From NCBI GenBank assembly GCA_020086605.1, contig JACBWW010000004.1, forward strand, positions 26,426,125 to 26,490,124: a stretch of 64,000 bases of DNA. The letters run 5' to 3'. The position numbers and the translations under genes were made by a program. Positions 12,535-23,855 of the stretch are shown in pieces. The notes under the pieces are model-generated. The model was not told the DNA's origin, did not search any database, and saw only the letters and a program-made list of their open reading frames with translations. Source of the stretch: Lanius collurio (taxonomy: Eukaryota > Chordata > Aves > Passeriformes > Laniidae). Every line of letters starts with the position of its first letter. The first letter of the stretch is position 1.

Positions 12535-14510
12535 GCAAAATAGCAACGCTTAAAGATCTATGATAAATTCCTTCAGTGCCTTACATGCCATTTACTACAC
12601 AGAACCATCCTCAAGAGCCACTTCATGTGCTCAAGAGTGTTGCCCAAACACTTCTTGAACTCTGTCAGGATGATGCTGTGACCACTTCTCTGGGGAGCCT
12701 GTTACAGTGCCTAACCCAGCTCTGGGTGAAGAACCTTTTCCTAATCACTAATCTATATGTTCCCTGACACAACTTCAGGCCATTCCCTCAGGTTCTGTCA
12801 CTGGTGACCACAAAGATCAGTGCCTGCCCCTCCTCCTCCCCTTGTGAAGAAGCTGCAGGCAGCTATGAGGTTGTTCCTCAGTCTCCTCCAGGTTGAATAA
12901 GCCAATCGATCTCAGCTGTGCCTTTTATGTCTTGCCCTGGAGGTCCTTCACCATCTTTACAGCCCTCCTTTGGAGGCTCTCTAACACTGGATACCTTTGT
13001 TATACTGTGGCTCTCAGCACTGCCCCCAGCACTGGAGGTGAGGCTGCCCCAGTGCAGAGCAGAGTGGGACAATCCCCTCCCTTGCCTGGCTGGCGATGCT
13101 GGGCCTGATGCCCTCCAGGACAGGCTTGGCCCTCCTGGCTCCCAGGGCACTGCTGACTCATGTTCAACTTGCCAGGGACCAGGGCCCCAGGGCCCTTTCC
13201 ATAGTGCTGCTTTCCAGTGTTTCACTAACCAGAGCTGCCCTATCCCAGGTGCAGAATCTGTCACTTGTCTTTTTTAAACTTCATGTGGTTAGTGATTGCA
13301 CAGCCCTCTGATTTGTCAAGGCCTCTCTGCCTTCAAGGGAGTCAACGGCTCCTCCCAATTTAGGATCATCATCAAACTCACCTAATACACATTACAGTCC
13401 TGTGTCCAAGCTGTTAATGAAGATGTTGAAGAGCACAGGGCATAGGATAGTGCCCTGCAGAACCCATTAGTGACAGGTCACCAGTCTGATGTCACCCCAT
13501 TCACTGTAACCCTTTGTCCCTGACCCATGAACCAGTTGCTCACCCATCAAGTGATGCATTTATTCACCTGTGTGCTGGACATTCTATCCGAAATGATACT
13601 GTGAGAGACAGCATCAGCATTTTTACTGAAATCCAAAAAGATTACATCAACTGGCTTCCTTTGGTCATACAATCACTGAACATGCTGAGTTGAAAGGGAC
13701 CCATCACGATCATTGAGTACAACTCCTGGCCCTGCACAGGACACCCCAAGAACCACACTATGTGCCTGGGAGCATTTTCCAAACACTTCAGTTGACTAGG
13801 ACCACTCCAGATTCCCAAGAGCATTCAAAAATCATCAACACAGGCCTAACAATGACATCAGCTAACTCTGAACATTCTTGGATGAATTCCATCCAGGCCC
13901 ATAAACATACAGGGAATCCAACTAGAGCAGCAGAACCCACACAAGTTGATTGGGAGTTGATCAGACTCACAGTCATGGTCATCCAGCTCAGGGCACTGGG
14001 AGCCCCTAAGCCCATCATGCATGTTGAAGACAGAGGCAAAGAAAGCATTAAATGTCTCCTCCTTGTCTACGTCCCTGTTTGTGAAGTGGCCATCCTCATC
14101 CTGGAACAAGCTGATGTTATTTTTACATTGCGTTCTGCTATTAACATATTTTAAAAACCTCTTTTTATTGTCCCCCACAGTTCTGGTGAGCTTCAGTTGA
14201 GCTTTGGCTGCACAAAGTGGCAAGCAGCATCTCTGTATTCTACCCACATCACACAATCTTACTTCCACTGGGCATACGCCTTCTTTTTTTGCCTTAGCTC
14301 CAAAAGAAGAATCCAGCTCAGCCAAGCCAACCCTCTGCTTCATCTGCTTGAATTCTGACATTTAGGAATTGCCTGTTCCTGTGCTCATCATGAGGTGGTG
14401 TTTGAAAAATAATCAGCCCTGATGGACCCCAGAACCTTCAGAAGCATTTTCTCAGGGGACTTCATTCACTAGTTCCCTGTGGAGCCTGAAATCTGTGTCC
14501 AAAATACTTT
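12535..14510 (-). mobile_element. CR1 LINE, long decayed copy with pol remnants
   Basis: A CR1 of nearly 2 kb read on the minus strand. From its 5' side it shows KRFLKYVNSR and FNAFFASVF (about 14163-14026), then DGIHPRM and a frameshifted ADVI..P...IFE segment. After a nested insert it shows the reverse-transcriptase stretch DVIFLDFSK (13648-13622), VLFNIFIN (about 13437-13411) and a FADD-box relative reading FDDDPKLGG (about 13376-13350). The 3' part ends near 12535 with TSDRT.GNGLKLCQG and RLVIRKRFFT-like remnants and a worn tail. Motifs fall in different frames with many stops, so the copy is dead. Roughly 70 residues of pol are missing at the nested insertion point. Assignment to CR1 rests on remembered CR1 ORF2 protein motifs. 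Confidence 0.87.
13660..13787 (-). mobile_element. Nested CR1 3' end inside the longer CR1
   Basis: Plus-strand text CATGCTGAGTTGAAAGGGAC, then ATCATTGAGTACAACTCCTG and CAGGACACCCCAAGAACCAC, is the complement of a CR1 3' end. It sits between the two halves of the reverse-transcriptase region of the longer CR1, so it is best explained as a short, 5'-truncated insertion into the older copy. An alternative is a rearrangement that joined two CR1 pieces. Confidence 0.7.
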
Positions 14511-14546
14511 GGTGATTAACCAAATTTTTAGCACATCTTTACTTAC

Positions 14547-14608
14547 ATTTTCATATAGTGCTTCCAGTGTTTCCAGATCTACTACGGAGTCATCAACACA
14601 CAATATAG
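14547..14608 (-). CDS. FMN1: FMN1 exon E5: FH2 knob
   Basis: A 62-nt exon. Its first two bases (CT) complete the Ala codon begun in E4, and 20 codons follow: ILCVDDSVVDLETLEALYEN. The acceptor is TCTATACAG and the donor is GAAAAT|GTAAGT; the 3' phase is 0. Human FMN1 has the near-identical AIFNVDDSVVDLETLAALYEN. In formins this helical knob segment corresponds to the conserved block where an Ile/Leu-rich helix is followed by an acidic 'D...L..L' pattern. The donor lies only about 35 bases from the edge of the long CR1 element that fills the following intron. Confidence 0.95.
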
Positions 14609-15226
14609 CTGTATAGAATACAAACACAAATTAGACACTGGAAAACATAATTGAGGCTTCAATTCTTTTTCCTGAGAAGTGTACCAAAGGGTTCTAACCT
14701 AGATAAAGGACATATGTGTATCCAGTTAATATTTTTTTATTTTCAGTGTTTTATTTTTGTTCTGACATCAAATCACGGCACTGCTGCAAGAATATTCTAT
14801 AAACTCTGTCATAGGAGAATAGTGCTCTACTTCTTCTCTCCAATATTATCAGCAGCCAAAGATGTGACCAGTCAAGTAGGCAGCTGATTGCGTAGCTGGC
14901 CCAGCAAGAGAACATGAGAACAACTGATACCAGAAAATAAACAGCACAGATTTCATGCTAGCTTTGAAGGCTGGATAGGAAGGAATTGAGGGTTAGGGTA
15001 TTTAAGTCTCCCTGTGTGCATGGGAAATCAGGGAGATATGCTTGTCTAGGAGCTAGCAATCTCAGTAAATAGACAAGTAGACAAACTTTCAAAGTTTCCA
15101 AGTTATAAATCTACAAGCACAAAAGATTGTGCTACAGCTTTTGTTATCTTCAACAAGCTCACGTTTAAGATAGCTTTTTCCAATAGAAAATTCTCCACAT
15201 GACAATTTCCAGATAAATACTTTTCA

Positions 15227-15285
15227 ATATCACACTATTAATGAAACACACTATCAATATCACAATATCAATGAAACACATGAAG
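15227..15285. repeat. Local direct duplication
   Basis: ATTAATGAAACACACTATC is followed by ATATCAATGAAACACATGA within a TATCAC-rich context, which suggests a short tandem duplication with later mutations. Confidence 0.65.
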
Positions 15286-16726
15286 TATACTCTTCAGTGA
15301 TTAATTACACCTCATTACTAAAAATGAGAAGTCTCAAAATATTTCCTATCTTAGTTCCAAATATTACTATGTTTGGAATTTATGATATAGGTGCTTCCAA
15401 CATTTACAAATCCCATTACAATTTAGGCAATGTATTGGTAATCTTCTGAAAACTAAATGGGATTGCTTCATAGTGCTTTCCAATGCACTCTAATGTTAAA
15501 TTCCAGTAAGCTGAGAGATGAATAAAGGAATGAAAGTAACTCTGGATGTTTAAATTTTCTGAAACCAGCTTTTCCTCAAGAATCGTAATGGGACTGGGCA
15601 CAGTTTTAAAACTCATGACTTATATTTAAATATTACGGAGAACATTATTCCCAAAAGAATCAAGCACATAACCAGTTAATCGTCATTAGCTACTATCTGA
15701 TAACTTTTAATTCAACTGTATTACTTTTCCTCAAATGATCCTTAACTGCTTATGAATTTAGAAGATTTTAAAAGCTCTTGCTGCTTTTGCAATCAATGTT
15801 TGAAAGAGGCAAGGCACACATCTTTAAATAATTATTTAAAAGTAATAAGCTTTCGCCTGCTCTACCACCTACCCCATGATTTTACATTGTGAAATTAACC
15901 AGCACACTAGTAAATTTTCTCTGTGGCAGGCTAATTAATTTTATTAAAAGGTCCAGTGACATTTAGAATGCTTTAAAATTCTGCCTGTCAATTATGATTC
16001 CATCTGTTGACATTACACCTTGGTCAGAAATAAAGACTTATACAGAAGACAATATAAATGAAAAAAGCAGTATTTCCAACCATTTCTGTCCTACTGGAAA
16101 GATTCAAAAACCTTCAAGACGGTAACCAAATGTAAAGCCTGAACAACTGAGACTGATGAAATCTTTGTTTAAAGACAACTTATTAGGATTTGAATTTATG
16201 ATATTATCTCTTATCTCCTGCAAGACCATTCCAAAAGTTGCACTGTCTTCTGTATCATGCAATAAAATTTCAGAAGAAAGCAAGAGATGGAAAATCTCTT
16301 GGAAAACTGGTTTCACACTCGAATATATTTAATTATTAAGATTAACAATATGCATACTGAGTTCAGAAACTTCCCCTTGTGGTTTAACTTTTATCCTATT
16401 TTACCATATTCTGAAATCTGCTTCCGAGGAGAAATTTTCTTGTCCAGAAAAAAAAATATACCTGTACCTAGAAAAAGCAATTTACTGGAGGCAATTTAAA
16501 CTTGTACTAGAAATGTAAAGCATGTAATTGATAGTCAAACTTTTATGTACAGAATTATTATGACAGGAATCATTTTGATAAAAAACCCACTTTTATAAGA
16601 ATATCAAGAGTTACACACATAGATCAAATTTTTAGCCAGATATTTGTCACCAAAAAGGCCCCAGAATCACAAAGTGGTTTTTAATGCTCTATTATGTTAT
16701 ATATACAGAAACTCATGTTTCTGTAC

Positions 16727-16793
16727 TCAACATCAAGATCTAACAAACTAACAACATCAAGATCTAACTCAACTCAAGACCTAACAAATCAAC
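16727..16793. repeat. Degenerate tandem repeat, about 22-bp unit
   Basis: ACATCAAGATCTAACAAACT recurs as ACATCAAGATCTAACTCAAC and as CTCAAGACCTAACAAATCAA. Three decaying copies lie in tandem. Confidence 0.7.
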
Positions 16794-19700
16794 ATTGTTT
16801 TAAAGTCACATGATAAAAAGTGTTTGTGATAAAAAAACTAATGAAATACAATCTGCTAAACCACATTTTTAACAGAATTAATAATAATCAATTTTAAGAG
16901 ACATTGATATGAGTTATTTTCTCTTTTGGAAAGAGCATGTGATTGTATAAAAGCAGCAAGAAAATATTTTCTGATTTACTTGCTATACAACCTGTACTGC
17001 TATTATTGGCAATGCATGGGCAGACAACTGCAGTTAAAAATCTAGCCATATAGCTGGACATCTTAGGATGTCAATGAATGTAGAGACACATTCCCAGTAA
17101 GTCAGAAGTACTGACAAAATCTACATAACCTCCTTTATTTCATCTTTATATATTTTAATATCTTCGCTCTTTTTTTTTCTTTCAAACTGATTGAACTGAA
17201 TGCCATGCACATTTAGAGCAGAAGACAAAAATGAAAACACGCGAATTTATGAAGATTTACCCATTTTTTTGAGAAGAAGCAATAATTTTGAAAAACAGGA
17301 AGAAATCCCCAAATTCACAGGTGTCTTAGTATTATTCTTATTCTTAAAATACAGCATGTGCAATACATTCACAGTATGTTGTGTAAATTAGCTTCAATTG
17401 CGGAAGCTTAAAAAACCCCATTGCACTAGATCAAAGAAAGTAATTATTCTGATTTTTACTTAAGGGAACAATAAAAGCTTTTTAATTTTTCTACAAAAAA
17501 CAAAACCCACTTTTATTCATATGTATATAAACTTTATCAAGATTAATACAGAACTTGGTATTTTTTCAAAATGCTCTTCCTGATACAGCGAATTTAACCA
17601 TGATACTTTACTGTGTTATATCTCATTATATCAAGGCTTATATAAGTGTAAGTAATATAGGTGAAGTATCATAAATCTACAAAAGAGGCTCCAAAACAAT
17701 TAATAGCTATTACAATATCAATCATCATCGGTAGTTTTTACTTTCATCTTGCCTTCTAGTTAGCTGTCCTCCTTACACTGTCAGTTCAGTTAGAATATTT
17801 CACCTACACCTCACAATATGTCAAAAGGAAGTAGACTCATGCTGTGAAAAGCTGGTAATTTTATTGGGTTCCTCTACCTTTAAAAAATCTGTTACTTGGC
17901 CAAGTCTGGTTTCTGAGATCCTTTTTTGCAGGGAAATTGAGGCAAACATTTTTATGTTGCCTATGGTGTCTGCTCACAAGAAGAAGAATTTATATACACA
18001 AGGATCATTAGTGCAGGGTTGCACCCATTAGGATATAATAACCGTCAGCTAGGACAAAAAACAGATCAGCATCATGCATTCAAACTAACAGGCACACATA
18101 AAAATACTCGCCAGCTACGTTTCACATACTAAGACCATTGCTTCAAATATAAACTTATACCAAAGGTTTTTAACATACTAACATCTAAAAAATTAATATA
18201 ACAGATTCCTGGCTGCACAGATTTTTCACATACTCTGATCAATCAAAACATGTAAACCAAAGAAAGACTGAGAATTTAAAGCCTACTGTGTGCAGCCTAC
18301 ATACAACTTTAGAATTTAGAGCTTAAATACAAAAAATATACCTATCTCCTCTTAATCAGCTAAAATACCAACAGTCTTAAGGCTGAATCAGATATACAGC
18401 CTCACTGCTACTAAACAGTGATTAAATCAGGATTTAAGTCCTCCTGACAGAGCTTACATACACTCATCACTATCAAACATTTAATGTGACAATTACACTA
18501 TGAAATTTGAAACTTAACTGCTCCCAAATGATAAAACCAAAGTACATTATTTAAATAAAAGGAGCTTGCCAAAGGTACAGTTAGTACATTTATTTGACCT
18601 GGACGTACTTGCTTGGTTTATGTACTACATTCTATTGAGTACGGCTTGTTTTCATGGGAACATGCAGCCCATCATTGGGAAATTTAAATAAAATTGTGAC
18701 TGACCTAGTCAATTATGGCAAAACTGCCTGTAATATCCAAACCACTCTGGTTTACTTCTGAAAAATTGGTATGTTATCAACTTATTTAAAGGTTTTCTCC
18801 AGAATTAACTGCTGTGCAACATAAAAAAAATATACATAATAAAGAAGGACCACGGGCAAAATGTAGGTTTTGAAGACTAAGAAAGCCCGAATCCTGCAAG
18901 AAGTCATGAACAAAAGACTCTGGTACTAATGTGGACCTACCACATGCAATGGATATCCAAAACAGATTAATAAAAATGTATATCGAGAATCTTCCCCAAA
19001 AAAAGAGAAAAACATTTAATTTTAAATAAAATAATTTCCCAACTTCTGAGATGGATATGCAGCTATCTTTATACTTCATGCATAATATAGCATGAATATA
19101 TAGAATACATACATGTAATATTTTGTGTAGAGTGTCACACAACTTTGGAACAACAGTTTTGGTATCTTTATAATCCATACTTCCATCTTACAAAATATTT
19201 CAGTTGAAACCCCATAAAACTCTTTTCACATAGTGCAAGTAAGAAACATTCCAAAGCCTTTCTTTCACGCAGAAGTATTTCCAAAATAAAACAGAAAGGG
19301 GAGCTGTGAAATTATTTGTGCTGCATGGTACGGTTAAAACACAAACTGGAATCTAAAAATTCTGAGCACACAAAGACCTGCAGATCAGAGCTGCCTTAGA
19401 ATAGCTTGCCTTATGCATGCAAAATGTAGCCTTTAAGATGCTAAGAAAAATGCCCGGTTAACAGTGATAGCAGCCTCTAAAGTTTAGATGTGCCATAAGG
19501 CGTAACTTGTACTAAGACAACACACACCTACTTATATACCTTCTACAGCCTCTTATTGGAGCAAACCCAGGATGATTAGAAATATAATACTGAATCAGAA
19601 TGGTTATTAGGCTCATCATCAGTCTGGCTGGGTAAATCTACAGTTCACATTCTTCCAGTTATTTACTCCTGTATGCTGACAATGGAGGGGAAATCATGAA

Positions 19701-22700
19701 GCTGAAGAAAACCAGACACTTCACTTTTAGCATTAAAAACAGTCTTGATGCTAAGAATCAATGTTAAGTTCTCCCCTTTTTCATAAAGGCTACACTGTGT
19801 CAGCATTGCTACAGCACAGCTACTCTGGCTTTGGTAAATGTAGCAGCAAAGTCTGTAGCTGTTCTACCTGGAGTAATTCTGCACTTTGCTACCACAAATA
19901 GTACAATAAGCTATTAACTATCTGTCTGATGTCATCTACTGTATCTCAAAGATTTAGCCCCATGGAAAACAGAGCAGCAGACCATCTAGTTAATGTGTCC
20001 TGACAGCAATCATGGATATTTGACAGTGAAACATATTCCCCAACGTACAGAAGCACAACTTCTGGTGCCCTACAATTTTAGTGGCAAAATGCAGGTACTG
20101 TGGAGGTAGGGAGGGATTTGGGAGAATCTCTCTTTGGAACACAGGCATCTATCTTTTATCTACATCCCATTTTTTGTAACTAAAAGCTTTTTTATCTGGG
20201 CTGCCCCACAATTTTCCCAGTTAACTCTTGAGCAAGGCTCTCAGCAGCTCATGGAAAGCCAGCACAAATAACATACACTCCAGAAAATGGTATTATTATG
20301 TGTTTTCCAGTGAACTGCTGTTGCCACCTACTATATTAGAACTGTCTCTGTGAGTGGAACGTCATCCTGTAAAAAGTTGGGACAGGGGCCCACACAGCAT
20401 TTTCACATACAGTTATAATGAGCATTTCCCATTACTAACAAAACTGAAACACCTCACTGTGGAGCGAGTTATAGTATTTCAACAGCAAAGCCACACAAGG
20501 TGTTAAGCTACAAGTTAGTCTCTCAAGTTGTAGTATTTCAGCTGAACAACCACAGGAAAAGAAATGGATTGACATGAAATGGAGATTACTTCTCTAAGTG
20601 TGTACTCTTAAAGCTTACCTAACAAGTGATCTCTACTACTTCTCATCTCTCCTTTATAAAGGTTTTAAAAAAATGCAGAGAAGCGGCCTTCAAAATAATC
20701 TCAAACCTATGCACAATTTGATATTTGCTATTTGTTTTTCCAATATGCTGATCCGATGTAGTATACTGAGTCTGACAGATTTTCCACCTGCTTCTTCTGC
20801 TCAGGAAATGAGTAATATTAATAGTGGTCAAACAAGAAACTTTATTACCCTCACCAGTACCAGACTCACCAGTGTTCTCAGAACAATGAACCACTTAGGA
20901 TTCGTTCTCTCCCACCGAACAAAAAGATGAGTATTAGGACAGGTGCAGCATGACAATGTTAACTTTCCCTGCACATCATTTAACACCAACACTACCCAAT
21001 ACAATTATTTAGTTTTATGTTGTCTTCTCCTTGGACTGTACTTGCATGCAGCATGAACTTATCTGCAAAGGATGAACTTCACTCTCTTAAACAAACATGT
21101 GTGGGAGATGGCCCTCCTGAAGTGTGGTGGCTGGCGCATTATCAAATGCAACCTCAAACATCTGGATGCCAGATATGGTCACTTGCTTTTTTTGCACTGG
21201 TGAGTTATCTACAGAATATGCTGTGAAGCTATGTACTTTAATTTGAGAGGATTATCCTATGGATGCAGAAATCTCGCACTGTTTTAAAGGAGGACACAGT
21301 TTTTCTTGCAATTACTCGTTTTGTCTTGTCTACACTTTAGTATGCATCTGTAGGCACAGGGCAGTTCATTTGACTTTTCTCTACCTTATCCTGTAACTGC
21401 TACCTAAGGCAGACTAACCAGTGCACGATACACAGACAGCTCTTTCATTTGTACATGATTTTACAACAAACATGACATTACAAGTCATAAAAGCTTGAAA
21501 TAAAAATTAGATATTAGATATTTTTCACTTCTGACTTTTTTGCTTCAGGTTTCTACATTCTCTGTTGTAAGTGGTCAAAGACCATTAACTTTTCCCTGTT
21601 TTTCACATGCTGAATTATGCCATAGAAGTTGGCTTGAAAAAAGAGATGAGTGATTAATTTGCCTGTTCTTAGAGGTAGCTCTTTGCAACTCCACTTTGTA
21701 AAAATTTCATGACCCAACGATTACATGCTTTTTTTGGTTAGGTGTTGTCATATGTTATTTAGCCTATTATGGTTTTTTTTCATCCAGTGCATTGACTACA
21801 GAAGTCTTCAAATAATTTGTCTGCTGATAGGTAGGACTGCCCACAGATTTAGCAACACAAAGTACTATGGAATAAACACACATTAAAGGAGAAACAAGCA
21901 TAATTCTGTTATCTTCAGACTAATACACATTTCTAAAGGTCCTCTCTACAGAACAACGTTTTCCCTGAGTCTTATGAATTGGATTTTTTCTCTAGATAGT
22001 CTCTGAACACAGATTTTGATTAGAATGAGTCAGACTGCTTTGTTAGTATGTTTTTCAAAAACTTCCACTTATGGTATTCCCAAATCCTGATGGTAGCTCC
22101 TAGCTGTTTCCATAAGAGGCAGCACATCCTATTGCTGCTTTGAGCAACACATGTGGTGACAGGCCAGTCATTTGCTACCTCAGACAAGAAAGGGCGATGA
22201 GTTCTAAACTTTACTTCAGTGACAGCACTTGTTCTGGTGTCTCCTTCTACCAACACTCTAATTTTCATTAAACTTGTAGGACTACATTATCTATGTCTAC
22301 AACTGCAAGTGTAGTCTTGAGAAATGGATTTGCAGACAGAAACAGTTCACACTACACATGTTTCAGGGAGTTCTAGCTCTCTCTGATCTCATCCTAGGGA
22401 ATTCAGAGACTGCTACACATGGAGACTGATGGCATGTTCCTAAAGCATATCTTCTTGTTTAATCTGATTCTGAAGGATGTTTGTGAACTCTGAGACTGCT
22501 CTGCATTGCTCTGTGATGCAAATACAGCAAAGAGGACAACTGGTAAATGTGATTCAAAAGTGCACTGCTGACTCAAGCTAAAAAGGCTATTGTATACAGA
22601 CCCAACCATTTGGGTCATTATGTTCTCTTAGATTTGGTATAAATTGGCCAGAGGATTCCAAAAGCTACAGAAGTACAGCAAACAAAGGAGAGAGATAGAG

Positions 22701-23767
22701 ATGCTATGTTTTAGTAGAACATCATGGCATGGAAAATAAAAAGAAAACCCACCTCTGAAGATCCCCAAGAATATTACCCAGTTTTTATAATACAGCTTCT
22801 ATCCTATCCCTATGCTGCTGTAATTTCTGCCAGCAAAAGACCTTTAGTAATAGCAGTTTTTTTCCATCTCATTCTGATACCTTTCACACAATACTGGCAG
22901 GCTCAAAGTTATTCCTTCTTTTCCTTATTCCTCTGCATCCCAAGAGACATCTGTAAGCCCTTGTGCTTTTAAAGTGCTAGATGCTCAAAGGCTCTTTTGA
23001 AATTAATAATAATCAATGCCAGCAGCATCTCAACACCCTACCCAGTATTTGCATGTGATGGAGGGAAAACAATAGCAAAAAAGGAGACATCAACTTGAGT
23101 TGTTCCAGCAGTTGTTTTAAATGGTGAATATTTTCCTTTTCTTAATGTGAAAAAGAAATAAACAATAACCTTAAACAATATCTTTTTAAATCCAGAACAT
23201 AAGCAGACTCTCAATTACTCCAGTGTTCTGAAAAATCTGTATTTCCCTACAGTTGTATTGGCAAACTCAAATAATTTCTACCAGTAATGGAATTTACGAC
23301 TGACTAGTCCTACCCTTTGAAAAATGCCATCCAGTAATTTTCTTTCTGATTGTTACGTGGTAACATCAGTTTGGGATGTACTTTTTATACTGTTAATGAA
23401 GCAAAACGTAAATATTAAAAAATACTGACTGCATGTTTGAAGCCCAAAAGATTTGTATGTCAGCCCTCAATTTAATTTGTTGGTGGACAACTGGCTTTAG
23501 AAAAAGCAGAGAACTGCATGGGAGGAATATGAAAACACTGAACTGAAAGTGTTATGCTAACTGTAATGGTACAGAAGGAGTTGTACCTAAATTCAATTCT
23601 AATTTTTAGGTGAAACTTTTACATTTAGTGAAATATATTGGAAGAATAATTCCTCTGGTAGTTTAGGAGACTATATTCAAAACACATTCTGTAATGTAAG
23701 AAATTCTCCAAGGGATATGATAAAATATCCATGCAAGTACAATACTTTAGGTGTAAGAAACACTTAC

Positions 23768-23855
23768 CTTGTTGAATATCCTTCATCTCCAAGTGCAAAC
23801 TTGATATTAAAATTCCTACAGTTTGAGACCGTTTTCCATCCAGCAATTTGATAAT
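23768..23855 (-). CDS. FMN1: FMN1 exon E4: FH2 knob, actin-binding Ile
   Basis: An 88-nt exon of 29 codons plus the first base (G) of a split Ala codon. The acceptor is TTTCTAG before ATTATCAAA and the donor is CAAG|GTAAGTG, a near-consensus site. The peptide begins [17 protein letters not shown] and continues with [10 protein letters not shown]; as far as I recall it is identical to human FMN1. The Ile in TVGI (fragment residue 343) aligns with the FH2 isoleucine needed for actin binding (I1431 of yeast Bni1, I845 of mDia1, alignment from memory). The exon is flanked by introns of 9.2 and 10.9 kb. Its short length and near-perfect conservation support a real coding exon rather than a chance open frame. 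Confidence 0.96.

Larger units (their letters stand above)
12417..14546 (-). other. FMN1: FMN1 intron E5-E6, mostly CR1-derived
   Basis: Phase 0 intron of 2.13 kb, of which about 1.95 kb is a decayed CR1 element in the same orientation as the gene, itself interrupted by a second CR1 3' end. Only about 120 bp at the E6 side and about 35 bp at the E5 side look unrelated to CR1. Confidence 0.85.
14609..23767 (-). other. FMN1: FMN1 intron E4-E5
   Basis: Phase 1 intron of 9.2 kb with no clear young transposon. It has local duplications near 15227-15285 and 16727-16793 and a stretch near 15870-16020 with clustered homeodomain-like motifs. Open frames such as 18786-19178 (minus) have no family match and I treat them as chance. 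Confidence 0.85.

Noticed and set aside
12878..13311. Several overlapping open frames of 70-128 codons on both strands
   Set aside because: They lie within the decayed CR1 element, whose GC-richer sequence leaves chance open frames.
13858..14361. A 167-codon minus-strand frame that could be read as a gene
   Set aside because: It is the pol remnant of CR1 (FNAFFASVF, DGIHPRM) with frameshifts on its downstream side, so it is annotated as mobile element.
16104..16316. 70-codon minus-strand frame with protein-like composition
   Set aside because: I could not find flanking splice sites that keep the phase between E4 and E5, and formins have no such segment there.
18786..19178. 130-codon minus-strand frame
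   Set aside because: AT-rich, Phe/Ile/Leu-rich translation typical of chance frames; no family match.
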